Under the pieces are notes generated by a model. It worked only from the letters and a program-made list of their open reading frames with translations. It did not search any database and was not told the origin of the DNA. 64,000 nt of DNA, from the NCBI GenBank assembly GCA_018894105.1, contig CM032121.1, positions 3,457,007 through 3,521,006 of the forward strand. The letters are read 5' to 3'. Positions 23,580-37,162 of the stretch are shown here, piece by piece. The position numbers and the translations under genes are program-made. How positions within the stretch are numbered: the stretch's first letter is position 1; every line of letters starts with the position of its first letter. This stretch comes from Jacaranda mimosifolia (lineage: Eukaryota > Streptophyta > Magnoliopsida > Lamiales > Bignoniaceae).

Positions 23580-26536
23580 ATTTTGGATAGTGGCTGCTCC
23601 TACTACATGTGCCCACGAGAAGATTAATTTACCAGATACCATAAATATGATGGTGGTAAAGTGCTTATGGGAAACGATGCTTCTTGCAAGGTTCTAGAAA
23701 TTGACTTAGTTTGTATCAGGATGCATGATGGGTTAGTAAGGACCATAACAGATGTGCGTCATGTTCTAGATCTGAAGAAAAATTTGATATCGCTGGGTAC
23801 TCTGGACAAGAATGGTTGTAAGTATAGAGCTTGAGATAGAGTTCTGCGGTTTTCCGAAGGCGCATTGCTTATCATGAAGGGAGAAAAGCAGAATGGCCTT
23901 TACATATTGCAGGGAAACACGATTTCTGGTACTGCAGTGGTTTCTTCAGCAGTCAATGATACTAAGAGACTATGACATATGTGGCTTGGGCATATGAATG
24001 AGAGGGGAATGTCAGAACTGAGCAAACGAGGTTTGCTTTGTGGAGAGAAGACTAGAGAATTGGATTTTTACGAGCAGCGTGTGCTGGGCAAGCAACATAG
24101 GGTGAAATTCGGCACTATAGTCCACAGGACCAAAAACACTTTAGATTACATTCACTCAGATCTTTAAGGGCCTTCTCAGGTTCCTTCAAAGGGAGGTGCA
24201 AGGTACATGCTGATATTCATAAATGATTTCTCACGGAGAGTATGGGTGTACATGTTGAAGCATAAGGATGAGGTGTTTGTCAACTTCAAGCAATAGAAGA
24301 CCTTAATTGAGAAGCAGACAGGAAAGGAGATCAAGCGCTTGAGGACTAATAATGGATTGGAGTTCTGCAACACGGAATTTCAGGAATTCTGTGATAAGGA
24401 AGGAATTGTGAGGCATCGCATAGTTGTACATACACCACAGTAGAATGGAGTTGCAGAACGAATCAATAGGACTATCTTAGAAAGAGCTAGATACATGCTC
24501 TTTAACGCCGGATTATCCAAAGATTTTTGGGCAGAAGCGATTAACACTGCGTGTTATTTGGTGAATAGGTCACCATCAACTGCTTTGGATTGCAAGATAC
24601 CAATGGAAGTTTGGTTCGGGTCTCCTGCTGATTACTCAAATCTAAGAATATTTAGGTGTCCGGCCTATACTCATATTCGAGATGGGAAGCTTGGGCCAAG
24701 GGCTAGGAAGTGCATATTTCTAGGTTATGTAGATGGAGTCAAAAGTTATTGTTTGTGGTGTAATGATGACAAAGGCTCCAAGATCATTATCCACAGGGAT
24801 GTGACATTCGATGAGTCTGCAATGATAAAGAAGGTGGAGCAGTAGGAAAGTGGTCAACAGAGCGTTAAGAAGAAGGTGGAGATTCATATTGATCTTCCAC
24901 AAGTTTCAAAGGGGAAACAGAAGGCGGTAGATGAAGCTGGTGAGAGCACATTACTACCCAATCAACAGCAGCAAAATAAACCAGTACAAAATTATCGCTT
25001 GGCTCGCGAAAGCGAGAGGAGGCAGATTAAACCACCACAGTGGCTTGGTTACTCAGATCTGGTAGCTTATGCTTTGAGTTCAATCGAGGAGTTTGTAGGA
25101 GATGATCCAGTCTCATACAAAGAGGCAATTTTCAGGCTAGATTATGATAAATGGGTTGCAGCTATGAGTGAAGAGATAGAGTCTCTACACAAGAATAGCA
25201 CATGGGAGTTGGTTGACGTCCCCAAAGGGCAGAAGATTGTAGGTTGCAAATGGATCTACAAGAAGAAGGAAGGGATTCTTGGTGTTGAAGATGCTAGATA
25301 CAAGGCGTGATTGGTTGCTAAGGGTTTTACTCAGAGAGAGGCAGTTGACTTTCATGAAGTATTCTCCCAAGTTGTAAAACATACTTCCATTCGTGTTTTA
25401 CTTGCCGTGGTTGCTCTGTTTGATATGGAGCTGGAGCAGATGGATGTGAAAATAATATTTTTGCATGGTGAGTTGGAGGAACAAATCTAAATGAGTCAAC
25501 CAGAAGGATTCATTGTTCCCAAAAAACAAAATCAAGCATATCTTTTGAAGATGTCATTATATGGCTTGAAACAATCTCCTAGGCAGTGGTATAAAATGTT
25601 TGATGTTTTTATTACCAAGATAGGATATACTAGAGCAAGTTTGATTGTTGTGTATATTATAAAATTTGTAGTGATAGCCTTCTCGTATATTTGTTGTTGT
25701 ACGTTGATGATATGTTGATTGCCTCTAGAAACATATATGAGATCAACCAATTAAAAGCTCAGTTAAGTGAAGAATTTGAGATAAAGGATTTGGGTGATAC
25801 AAAGAAGATATTGGGCATGGAGATCATTCGGGACAGACACACAGGATTGTTGTACTTGTCTCAACAACATTACATTGAGAAAGTACTTGAGCGATTTGGA
25901 ATGGATAAGTCCAAGCCAGTTAGTACGCCACTTGCAGCTCATTTCAGGCTCTCATTAGATCTATCACTGAGTACTGAGAAAGAAGTGGAGCACATGTCAA
26001 ATGTGCCATATGCTAGTGTAGTAGGTAGCTTGATGTATGCCATGGAGCGCACTGGGCCAGACATTTCACATGCAGTCAGTGTTGTGAGAAAGTATATGTA
26101 CAAGCCAGGAAAGACTTATTGGCAGGCTGTAAAATGGATCATGAGGTATCTGAGAGGCTCTGCAGACAGATGCTTGAGGTATAGTCAATCGAATTCTACT
26201 ACAAGAATTATTGGCTATGTGGATGTGGATTATATAGGAGATTTGGACAGTAGAAGGTCCATGACGGGCTATGTGTTTTGTGTATCAAGTTGTACGGTTA
26301 GCTGAAAGGTGACTTTGCAGTCATCAGTTGCATTGTCCACAACAGAAGCTGAGTACATGGCTTTGGTTGAGGGCATCAAGGAAGGCATTTGGCTAAATAG
26401 GCAGATCGATGATATGCGTATGACTTCTGAGATCACTAAGGTATTTTGTGACAGTCAGAGTGCCATATACTTGTCAAAGAATCAAGCATTTCATGAGAGA
26501 ACAAAGCACATAGATGTTAGGTATCACTTTGTTTGA
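23580..26536 (+). pseudogene. Copia pol (protease, integrase, RT, RNase H), degenerate
   Basis: Reads in order as aspartic protease (LDSGCS), GAG-pre-integrase (HMWLGHMNERGM), integrase core (DYIHSDL, ERINRTILERARYML), reverse transcriptase (SLYGLKQSPRQWYK, LLYVDDMLIA) and RNase H (LSTTEAEYMAL, KHIDVRYHFV). At least six in-frame stops and a frameshift near 25640-25690 separate these pieces. No full-length product is possible. Confidence 0.9.
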
Positions 26537-26736
26537 GATATGGTGTCTTATGGAGTCATGTTGGTTGGCAAAGTTGGGATAAAGGATAATTTAGCAGACA
26601 TGTTGACTAAGCCTGTTTCAAGAATCAAATTCGAGCATCGCTTGGATTTGGTTAATGTTTATAGACTCAGCTAATAGGCCCTATTGAGGGCAGAGACAAA
26701 GAAGATGAATGGAAATTTCAAGTCAAGGTGGAGAAT

Positions 26737-27388
26737 TGTTGATTTTACCTTAAAATTTGAGGTAAAATTGACAAGAAATGGAAAAAATGGAGCGAAACGG
26801 ACCAAAGTGGTCGAAATGGGCTCTAGAACATACCCCGACACATGTTGGAAAGACGCTGCACACTGGGGCATGAGTTAAAGTGCACCAAGGCGTGTACATG
26901 GGCGAAAAGGGCACAAAAAGATGCGCCGTGCACCCCGACGTGTGGTGAATAGTAACTCTGTGCCGAGGCGCAAGTTTTTTGTACCCCAGGGCATAGTTTC
27001 TGCCCTAGGACAATAAAGGCGAACTAGGGCACAAGTTTTGTGTGCATCAGCGCACAACGTAGGCCCATGAGCCTTGAGCTTCATTTTTGGGTATAAATTT
27101 AGCATTCTTCTTCCAGGAAAGTATCACGAACATAACATAAGGGCTTCTTTACTGCTTTTGAGTAATTCTCTCAAGACGGAGTTTAGAACGAGGGTGTTAG
27201 GTGTTTTCGTGAGATTTGTGGGATTCAAATTTGTACTTGCACTTTGATTTGGGATCAATAAAATTCATTTTCTTTGTTGGGTGGATTAGGCACATCGCCG
27301 AACAACGTTAAATCTTGTTGTCATTTTACATTGAATTACTGTACTGTTATTTCATTGTTTCCGTAATAAATCCTCCTGGGTTTCAACA
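26737..27388 (+). repeat. 3' LTR of the Copia element
   Basis: 652 bp, same ends as the 5' LTR (TGTTGATTTT ... TTTCAACA), followed by the ACATT target duplicate. Confidence 0.93.
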
Positions 27389-28551
27389 ACATTGAAACCA
27401 CAATCACTTAATTTGTAGCACTAGGATATCAAGCAGCTAGAGTTGCTTTTTTGGCTGTGCTGGTTCTCTTAGTTGCAGAACGTTTTGCAGCAAGCGTTGT
27501 GGTTTTTTGGCTACCGTCATGTGCTAGGATATGCATTTAGTTATGAGAATGAAGTTGTTGATTATGTTAACCAAATATCTCCCCTTCTTTCTCTCCGTGT
27601 TATCATGGACGACTTTGAACCAATACTTTCTGGTAACTTCATCCAATAACTCCAAAAATAGTTGGAAAATGTATCAAGAATTTCAGGTTATTTTCTTTTC
27701 ATTTTTTTCAGGCATGCCAAAGGCAGTGGGTGGCAGCATATAGCGGTTTATGTGAATCTTGGGGCGTATTATTTGGTTGGAATTCCGATGGCTTTGCTAG
27801 TTAGGTTTGTTTTGCAGTTAAGAGGTGAGGGCCCATGGAGTGGCTTGGTGGTTGGAGCAACATTGGAATCTATTTTGCTTTTGCTGATAACAAGTTTCAT
27901 AAATTGGGACAAGCAGGTTGTCTTGTTCTTGCCTTTTTTTTTTTTTTTTTTCCCTTTAGCTCTACTAGCAAGAAATGTTGGTTTTTCTTTTGCATGACAA
28001 TTGCTACAAGGATAGGCAAGCAATAGCACATGCATAATATTGGATAACTTGTTTTTATTTTTACTTATCAATTTGATTTAGGATGTCGGTTAAGTTATGT
28101 CATGTCATTTAATTGGGCAAAATAATAATACAAAGACAATATTGGAAAGCTTGTTCTTGTCTTATCATTTTAATTGAGGTAGGTTAGCTGAGTCGTCATA
28201 TTATGATATCGAATTAGGATACCAAATGTATTAATTTCTTAGGATGTCCTTTTTAGCTTCTAACATCCGTGGCTTGTCAAACCTTTGGTTACCCTGAGGC
28301 TAGGTGAGGAAAGTTCACTATAATATTTTGCATTGGGCTTCAACCCCTACCCCTCAACAACTAGTCAATACTTGTAAGGAGTTCTATTAAAATTCAGGAA
28401 TCCTTCCTAATATATTCGTTTCATTAGCTATTCTTAGCAAGAAAGGGAAACCAATGTGTCAAGTTCGAGGGACTTCCATAAGATAGGTTAAAAGAGTAAG
28501 CATATTTCATTTCATGGTGTTATCGTATTTGTCACTCCCCAAATTTGGGAA

Positions 28552-29640
28552 GGCAAAATTGCATTTTTAGTCCCATACATTAGGGGAATGTGCAACTTTA
28601 GTCTCATGCTTTTGCCAAATTTAGAAAACGTCCTAAAATCTCAAAAATGTTGCAAAGTTGGTTCCAAAAGTCAATTTCTATCCAAAATTTAACAGAAAAA
28701 ACAGGTGTGACACGTGTGGCCGTTTGGTAACAGGATCTGGTGGCAAAATTGCAATTTTAGTCCCATACGTTGGGGGGGTGCAACTTTAGTCCCATTGTAA
28801 ATAAATTAATTTTAAGCTAATTGAGAAGTGACATGTGTAAAATAATATGTTAATTATTAATTTAAAATTTTCTATTTATATTTTAAGATTTATTAAATTT
28901 AATTCCAAAAGATAAATAAATAATTTTAAATTAATAATTTAGTATTTATTTTATATTAAAATCAAATATTAACAAGTGTCAAAGATAGAGCGTCTATATC
29001 TATGGACCAATTAAATCAAATGTATTTGATATTATCTATTGATATTAATATTATCTTTTGATGTTTGGTATTATCAAATCAAAGATATCCGATATTATTC
29101 CTTGATATTTGATATTATCCCATCAAAAAGATAATTATCAAAGATGTTCAGAATTATCTGGGATCTCCCACCAATAAGGGTGTTCACGGGTTAGGTTGGG
29201 TGGGATTGGACACTTCACCTTTGACATTTGTTAATATTTGATTTGAAAGAAAAATAAATACTAAATTATTAATTAAAATTAACCATTTATCTTTTGAAAT
29301 TAAATTTAATAGATCCCAAAATATAAATAGAGAATTTTAAAATAATAATTAACATATTATTTTATACATGTCACTTTTCAATTGGCTTAAAATTAATTTA
29401 TCTACAGTGGGACTAAATTGCACCTCCCCCCTAATGTATGGGACTAAAAGTGCAATTTTGCCACCGGGGCCACACTCGTCACACGCGTTTTTTTCTTTAA
29501 AATTTGGACAAAAATTGACTCTTGGGACCAACTTTGCAATATTTTTGAGATTTTAGGACGTTTTTTAATTGTGGCAAAAGTGTGGAACTAAAGTTGCATA
29601 CCTCCCCCTAGTGTATGGAACTAAAAATGCAATTTTGCCA
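28552..29640. mobile_element. Fold-back element, about 1.1 kb, with long inverted arms
   Basis: The left arm (about 28552-28990) and right arm (about 29217-29640) are inverted copies of each other over about 430 bases, separated by a spacer of about 225 bases rich in TATTATC/GATATT words. Each arm begins GGCAAAATTGCATTTTTAGT and carries a second internal GGCAAAATTGCA...TTAGTCCCATAC module. Long inverted arms without coding capacity fit a Mutator-like or foldback non-autonomous DNA element. AATTTGG occurs next to both ends and may be the target duplicate. It lies in the last intron of MATE copy 2. Confidence 0.8.
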
Positions 29641-32267
29641 ATTTGGTACATAACATGGTAGAGCACCTAAGCCCAAAGACTCAGAGACACTGAGCCTCAG
29701 ATCCAATAGAGCTTGCTGAATTCCCACAAATTTTATCAAGCAAATTCCAAAATAAATCATCACAATGAAAGATAATTCAATTACTTGTCTTAACAATGAA
29801 ACTTGAGTAACCGAGATCTCAAAGAAAATACAAACTAGGAATGTTAAACATCAAATAACATATTCAAAAATGTCAATCTCTTATCACCATCCCAAAAGCT
29901 GCTCATCTTCCTCGTATTGAATTAAGTTATTTGCAAAATGGTGAATTGATATCTTATGAGCGACACTTCGCCCAGTAAATAAATCTCCTTCTCCTCCTAC
30001 TGGATTTGAGCATATATAAAAGTCAAACAAAAGAAAAGAAATCATTGAAGACAATAATATTTGCTTTTACTTTTTATTTTTTAAAATAATAATTCAATGC
30101 AAAAAAATTCAGGAATCATCTTATCAAAAAAAATTCAGGACATACTTCTAAAGTAAATCAAAACAAAAGTTACACAACTTATCAAAAATTTTCAATTCAT
30201 TAATTAACCATGCTCATGAACTTTCGGGATTCTAATCGGTTATCCTGGCCAAGATCTGAACTAAAACGCCGTTAAGTGGCTTCGAAAATTTTAACTACAA
30301 CACCGTTAAGTGGCTTCAGAAATCTTTGCTACTGTAACCCTATAGCACAATTACGGAACTCGTTCCTACTATAGTTTATCGATTATTTAGAGCATACATC
30401 CTTTTTATTATTTATTTTGACAAAAAGTACTATATCTTGTGCAAGTATTCAAAAAGATTTTATTTTACATGCTCAAATCCTAAAAAAAATAAGTTTTATG
30501 CATGCAGAAAATTCTTATAAACAGTTAAATATTTGCAGATGGAAAATTCTACAATAAATACCATTAGAATTAAAAGTTCAATAGTAAAAATAATATAATC
30601 TATTTTTGATGCAAAAATCATTCGTGTAGAAAATATTTTCAATAGAAAAAGAATGGAGATTTACTTACACCAAAAATCTTAAAACCCAAAGTTTCACTCA
30701 GATTTGATCTACTACTTAAGCCTTCTCCACTAATTCGACAGTAGAAAAATATGATGTTAGTACCTCAGAATGAAATTTCCTATGGATATTTAAAGAGTAA
30801 ATAAAAATATTGGTATTTTCTTACCTCTGAGTATGAATTTTTTATTTCCTACTATATGAGTACTTATACTACAGAGCTAAGTATTTTAGATAAACTAGAA
30901 TTCGTATCTTATTGAGATAAGAAGGGTACTCTAATCCTAACTCCTCAAATTCGATCAGATCTCAATCCCAGATAATAATAACTCAAAGTTGCGGAGATAA
31001 TTCAAAAATCTTAACCTTATCTGGATTAGGTAGTTACTAAATATCCTAAAATCTTTAACTTATCAGGATTGGTTAGTTACTGAGTCCCAAACTCATGACT
31101 AAATATCTGAATCCTAAACTTTTTAATGATTTAATACTTCTGAATTTTAGCTTACCACTACATAGTTTAGTAATTAAATAATAAGGAATATCTATGATGA
31201 ATTTTCGCATGAAAATATAGCAGTACAAAAAAAGTTGTCCTAAGATTTTATATCATCTATATTTATATGGTTTTAGCGAATTAATATGACTAGATACCTT
31301 ATGGGGGTCAAAAACTATCCAAATAGAGTTTTAAAATGATGGGAAGACCTCTAAATTTATCCATCTATCAATAAATTCAAAAATTCCATAAAAATAAATT
31401 TCCGTCATCTTTAACTTGATAATCATGGACATAAACAGGTAATTACTTCATAATAATTTGTAGGCTTATTTTCTACACTACTTATGGGCTTACCTATAAC
31501 TTAAAATAAACCAAATAGATTGGGCTCAATACATCTAGCAAGATATGGACCAAATATTAATAGTTCTTTCATTATAAAAATATAATCAAGGCCCATATCA
31601 TATTGCCAATTCCCAAAAGAAACCCAATATTCTAAACATAATTTGTCTACCTTTGATGTTTATTCACATACTATTCATATAATTATGGAACAAGTCAAAT
31701 AACCTTGAATGGAAAACTAATTTTTAGCTCCAAAATTGATATCCATAGAGCAACTAACTTAATTGTTAATATAAAACTCCATAAATAAAGTTCCATCAAA
31801 TAATTGACCTAATAAATTCTACATCTTCAATCATCGCCAAGCAATCCTAAAATCTAAAATCTATATCCTTGGAATTGCAAATAAAATCAAAATGAGTTCC
31901 TAAAATTGGATTCTTAACGACTCCAAAAGAAAGAATTTAATTTGTGTCTCATATTTACTTTCAATTAAAATTCCTTAAATGTTAATTGAGTCCCAAAATG
32001 AATTGTATGCTCAAATTTCAGAAAAGAGCAACCCAAAAAAATTAAAATCAACTAATATTACTTTATTATTCCTACCATCAAAAATCGTATCCATACTATA
32101 ATAATTCCTATAAAAACTTGGAGTATTATAGTATTTTCATCCAATATAATTAATTATGTAAACACTAAGTATATGAAATGAAATTTCTATAATCAATCTA
32201 CACATATTATCAATTAGCTAGTTACTCAGTCAGGGACTTAATTGCTCTACTTGACTATGCATTGCAG
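29641..32267. other. Rest of the last intron of MATE copy 2
   Basis: AT-rich, no open frames or transposon hallmarks that I can support. The final MATE exon starts at 32268 after an ATTGCAG acceptor. Confidence 0.55.
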
Positions 32268-32399
32268 GCTATGGAAGCAAGAAAAAGAATATTTGAAGGG
32301 AAAATTCCGGTTGAGGACGAGCTATTTTGATATACTCACGTTTAATATGATTGTGATTTTAGCAATAGCCGTTGCTTAATGCGATTGCTCGTTTGCTCA

Positions 32400-34800
32400 T
32401 ACAATGAAACTTTTCTGAAATAATAAACTAGCAATTTACGGTTTATAATTTTAAATTAGTTCTATTTGTTTTACAATTAAATTTTTTAATCAATTATACT
32501 TTCATTATCATTAATATTCAACCATCATTAAGAATTCCATTGCTCTTCAATCAAAAGTTAGGTCTATAATACTCATCGTAGTCAAATTACCAAAGGAAAA
32601 AAAAAAAAAACCTCATTGTTGTGTTCTATCTCTTTATATGTATGTGGAAGTACAATGAATGACAATATAGGATTGAAAATAGAAGAAGAGTGTGGAGAAA
32701 ATTAGAAAGGAAATTGAAATTTGGTTTTAAATTAAACTGAAATTTTAATTTTGATAATTTAGGAATGTTGAAGATATAAGATCTGTTGGTAAGTTTTTAT
32801 AAATCTTTTTATAAAATGCACGCGCTATCAATTAAAAAATAAAATAATTAAATTGCTAATGCTGATATTTAGCAAAAAACACTATCCCTTTTGAAGAATA
32901 TCATTTTTATTTTTAAAGATATCATAGTTAAGTAAATTAATTTGCTTTCTAAACATATCAATTATTTTAGTTTTTGATTTTGATGAGAAAAATACCAAAT
33001 ACAAAGTAGAATTTTTCTTGATGCTGTGCGACAACAATGTTCAATAATTTATTAGTTGATTAAAAATAATTATAATATCTCGAACTCACATTAATTATTG
33101 ATACATGATTTTATTACTTTTTCAAGTGAGAATCAATTTTAAAGAAATAAAGCACTATCAACCAAGTAATGTTTCATGATAGTTAATATCTAATCCTCAT
33201 TAAAATTCCATTATTCTTAAATTAAAAATAGAGCCTCAACGATGACCTATGTCTTTATATGTATGTAGAAGTACGACAGACGACAACTATTAAGATAGAG
33301 CCAAAAAAAGAGAGTGGGAAAAATGAGAGAATGAGGAAGGAGAATTTGCATAAACTATAAACTTTATTTTAGCAATCTGCGGGAGGGTTTCTAATATATA
33401 TATATATATTTTATATTTTAGTAATATTTTCATTCAAAACGCATGTGATACTTACTAGGATTAAAGTTCGTGAGTTAGAAAATTGTAATTTTAATTTTAT
33501 AAATTAATTTTAGTCCTCGTACGTGTATGAAATACATGTTGATTTTTCTTGCTAAAATTAGATATTATTCAACTTTAAAGTATGTGTCTATCTCATGATT
33601 TTTTCTGGTGATGATCAAATATTCCGACTAAATTTATCCTCAAATTTAAAAAAAAAAAAGTAGATATATTAATTATCTTGAATTGTTACTATTGATATTT
33701 AGTATAAAAAGCATTGTCTCTTTTTAAAAGAGTATCAATTATTATTTTTTTAAAAGATATCATAATCAAGTAATACAATTCTAATTTTTACAATATCAAG
33801 TATTTTACTATCAATTTTAGTTTGAAAAATACCATTTACATACCACATGAACAAAGAGTCACAAAAAAAAAAAAAAAAAAAAATCTTTAGATGTTGTGCA
33901 ACAATGATAATTCTATAGTTTATGATATTAGTTGATTAGAAATAGCTAAAATATCTCAAATTCAACTTCATTATTAACAAATAGTTAATCATTTTTGGAG
34001 TGAGACAATTTTTAAGAAATATTTTGATGCATTATTGATTAATAAATTTTTCATTGTCGTTAATATTCAACTATCATTTAAATTCCACCTTTCATTCCAA
34101 GTCAAGCCTGTTGCACTTACCGTTGTGCCTGTTTTTCTATATGCATGTAGAAGTACAACGGAATTGGACCATTGGGATGAAGAAAAAGAAGAATATTGTG
34201 AAAAAAAAAAAAAGAAGAGAAAATGAGAAGGAAAATTTGCAGGTTGATTTCCAAGTAAACTAAAAATTTGATTTTGATAATCCACGAAGGTTTTTAAATA
34301 TATGAAACTCAACCTAATTTTTTCAATTCAAAACGCGCATAACTATAAGAAGGTTTCGGCACTATAAATTAGTTGATGTTGGTGGTCATTTAGTCTAACT
34401 GATACGGATTTCTCACATAGAGTCTATGATTTTAAATTTATTAGACTTTCTAACTTATATGTGTAAGGGAAAAAAAAAAAGCCTTATAAATTAGTTAACG
34501 TGGCACTTCTGATTCATATGTATGGAGTATGTACTGATTATTCTGCTAAAATTGATTTTTTTTTTTTGTGATTATCAAATTTTTTGTGGACTAAGTTTAT
34601 CCTTATATTGTAAAAAATTAAATAATCTTAATCTCAAATTATTAAAATGTTGATATCTATTATAAAAAAGTATCAATTCTCTTGTGGAAAAACAATAGCC
34701 AAGTAAATTTTAAGTAGCTTTTTACTGATATCAACTATTTTACTTTTTAATTCTGGAGAGAAAAAATAACATTCCACTAGATCAAAAGATTGATTAAAAA
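32400..34800. repeat. Three diverged direct repeats of about 0.6-0.9 kb
   Basis: Three head-to-tail copies, roughly 32400-33030, 33030-33890 and 33890-34800. Landmark words recur in the same order: TATATGTATGTGGAAGTAC at about 32635, TATATGTATGTAGAAGTAC at about 33257 and TATATGCATGTAGAAGTAC at about 34139; ATCAA-TATTTTA plus GAAAAATACCA at about 32960, 33800 and 34720. All are non-coding and AT-rich with poly-A tracts. I do not recognise the family. Confidence 0.7.
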
Positions 34801-36311
34801 AAAAAATAGAAAGTTTTTCAGTCTTACTCAAAAACATTAAAATTGACTATAGAAGCATAATAAAAAATTAATTTTGTGCCAGTACATGTATGGTATATCT
34901 ACCCAAGCTTTGGGCTTAATAGTAAACCTAAGGATACAAATGAATTGAATTTGAATTAAATTAATATTATTTAAATTCAAATTTAATAATAAATATACAT
35001 ATTAGAATCCAACTCGATATCCTAAAAAATTTATTAGTTATTGACATATTTAAATACAATGAATATCCAACATCCTGCAAGAAAGTCCAATTCAATTAAT
35101 GATTTTTTCTCCTTTTGGATTGTATGTAAAGTACACATTTACAAAATGTACCCTACTCGAGCCATTGGACAAGGCCCAACTCATCCACCCAAATAAGTAA
35201 GTTAGGAGGAGAATTTGGAATTGTAGGAAGATTGGACCACCCAAACAAAGTAGGGTGATCCGATCCTCTGCTTAATTGGAAGTAGTCCTACATTTTCTAA
35301 TTTGGAGGTATGTAGTTTTTAATATTTTTACTATTCTATCTGCTTAATTACATCAATCCACGAAACTAGTAATAACTTGATGTCAAATTATTTTTGTCGA
35401 ACTCACTAACAACTCTAAATCACTATTAAATTTTAAGATTAAATTTTTTACTCAAATCCGAAAATACCCAAATTCGTATTAAAAGTGAAACTTCCCAAAC
35501 TCATATTAAAATAAAATGCCCTTTTTCTTTGTCTTTTCAACTTGAGATTTTTTTATAATAAATTACTTCTTTCTAACATTAGACTATTCTTTTGTTCAAA
35601 AAAAAGACAATAAGTATCAAATTATCAAATTTTAACTACATAATTGAATATATGCCAAGTTTATTTTCAGCGCGTCGACCCAAGCTCCCCTAGTCCACTT
35701 GACTACCACCACATTGCATATACGTAACAATGATAGAAATTTCCTACATCCTTCTTGGGTGGCAGGATTAGGAAATTGGAGCTAACTTTCATCATATTAA
35801 GACCGTTGAAGTCTATAAATAAAATAATTATAATTATTATGCATTTAAAGATTTGATAAATCAAAAAATTCTATATAATGGACACAAGGTATATATATTG
35901 TATTTTCACGCATTCTTGATTTTTTAATGTGAGAGACCAAATTAATATATACCATTGAGGATCATATTTAATGTTCAAGAGAGGGAATGATAATAGCCAT
36001 GGTCATCTAGTGTTTCTACACACACCTGACCCAAATACATATTTTGAATCCTCTATTTTTATTTCCAATCATGTTATATTTTTAATTCACTTTACAGATA
36101 TAAATCAAGTGTGTAATCTATTTTTTTAAAGAAAATATTAATATATTTTATATATATTAATAAATTAAAGTAAATATAAAATAACAATTAAAATAGAGAT
36201 TTTCAACGGCAAAATAAAACCTTCCACATCGAATATTATCAGCCTCATGTCTGTATATGTGAATTTCAATATTTAAAATACTAATAAATGCTTGGTCTAC
36301 CTGTGTGTGTA

Positions 36312-36342
<31 letters not shown>

Positions 36343-36625
36343 GTCGCAAATTAAGGTGGTTGAACTTTCAACTTGTATGAAATTGGAGGAGACGACTTCA
36401 TGGGCTAGTTGTGCGATTTACACGACTCCATGGATTGATACGGATATGGGTACGCGGGCAATTGTACGGTTGACTTGATAGTCAATATATATATAAACTT
36501 CCCCCTTCTTTAAGTTATCATTTCCCATTGCTCATCCTGCAGAGAAGTAAAGATCCTCGTATGCTGAAGCATTGATCCTGAAACAATTCGAACAAAATCA
36601 TAAAACTACTATTGACTTCTGTGTA
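34801..36625. other. Intergenic and promoter side of MATE copy 3
   Basis: No gene. 34930-35150 is a diverged copy of a repeat also seen at 4260-4490. An AAT trinucleotide run is at about 36317-36337. A TATA-like ATATATATATAAAC at about 36485-36498 lies some 130 bases before the MATE start codon and is the likely core promoter. Confidence 0.6.
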
Positions 36626-37162
36626 ATGGAGGTAGAAAGGCTAGTGCCGAAGCGAAACAGCGATGTCAAAAGCGGGTTTACGAGGTGGGACGCTTTTGTC
36701 GGGGAGCTGAATCGTGTGAACTGGATTGCTTTGCCGATGATAGTTGTGACGGTATCCCAGTTCCTTTTGCGGGTTTCTCCGATGTTTATGTTGGGCCATG
36801 TGGATCAACTCTCTTTGTCCAGTGCTTCCATCGCCACTTCTCTCTGCAATGTCACCGGATTCAGTGTAGTTGTAAGGTTCTTTCTTTCTAGTTTTATAAT
36901 AGATTATTATGTTTCATTTATTTGGAGATGTCCGAATACTTGCTTTTGTACTTCGACTTTTCTTATGCAATTCTGTGGTAGTCTGTCTTTAGTTTGGATA
37001 TTCTTTGGGCTCAGGTTTTCTGTTTGTCGCGCATTTTCCTCAATTAAGTTTGAAAAACTATTTATGAATATATTTTGCTGTGCAGTTTGGGATGGCCAGT
37101 GCTTTGGAAACTCTATGTGGACAGGCGTATGGAGCAGAGCAATACAGGAGAGTGGGAAATTT

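Larger units (their letters stand above)
22056..27388 (+). mobile_element. Copia LTR retrotransposon, Tnt1/Tork-like, degraded but complete
   Basis: 5,333 bp bounded by TG...CA LTRs and a perfect 5-bp target duplication ACATT (22051-22055 and 27389-27393). LTRs are 22056-22706 and 26737-27388. A primer-binding site TGGTATCGGAACAG, like the initiator-Met tRNA type, is just after the 5' LTR, and a purine-rich tract (AAGGTGGAG) lies just before the 3' LTR. Domain order gag, protease, integrase, RT, RNase H is the Copia order. The LTRs differ at many positions, mostly C/T and G/A, and the coding region has several stops, so it is old and cannot move on its own. It sits in intron 4 of MATE copy 2. 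Confidence 0.95.
20789..32330 (+). pseudogene. MATE (DETOXIFICATION) transporter pseudogene, copy 2
   Basis: Membrane antiporter family exporting organic compounds. Exons that can be traced: 20789-21034 (from an ATG), 21127 to about 21679, about 21779-21864, about 21936-21999, about 27417-27632, 27712-27916 and 32268-32330. Damage: TAA in exon 1 where copies 3 and 4 have Gln, TGA and TAG in exon 2, a frameshift near 21370, and further stops or shifts in exon 5. Intron 4 holds a complete Copia element (22056-27388). The last intron has grown to 4.35 kb and contains the fold-back repeat at 28552-29640. Family motifs still visible: ALETLCGHAYEGEQY (exon 2), GSGWQHIAVYVNLGAYYLVG (exon 6) and AMEARKRIFEG (exon 7). 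The exon structure matches copy 3. Confidence 0.85.

Noticed and set aside
27769..28071. Minus-strand 100-codon frame with a KKKKKKGKNK run
   Set aside because: It overlaps MATE exon 6 and a poly-T tract in the following intron and has no independent support.
29349..29556. Small ORFs on both strands near 29.4 kb
   Set aside because: They fall in the inverted arm of the fold-back element and mirror each other.
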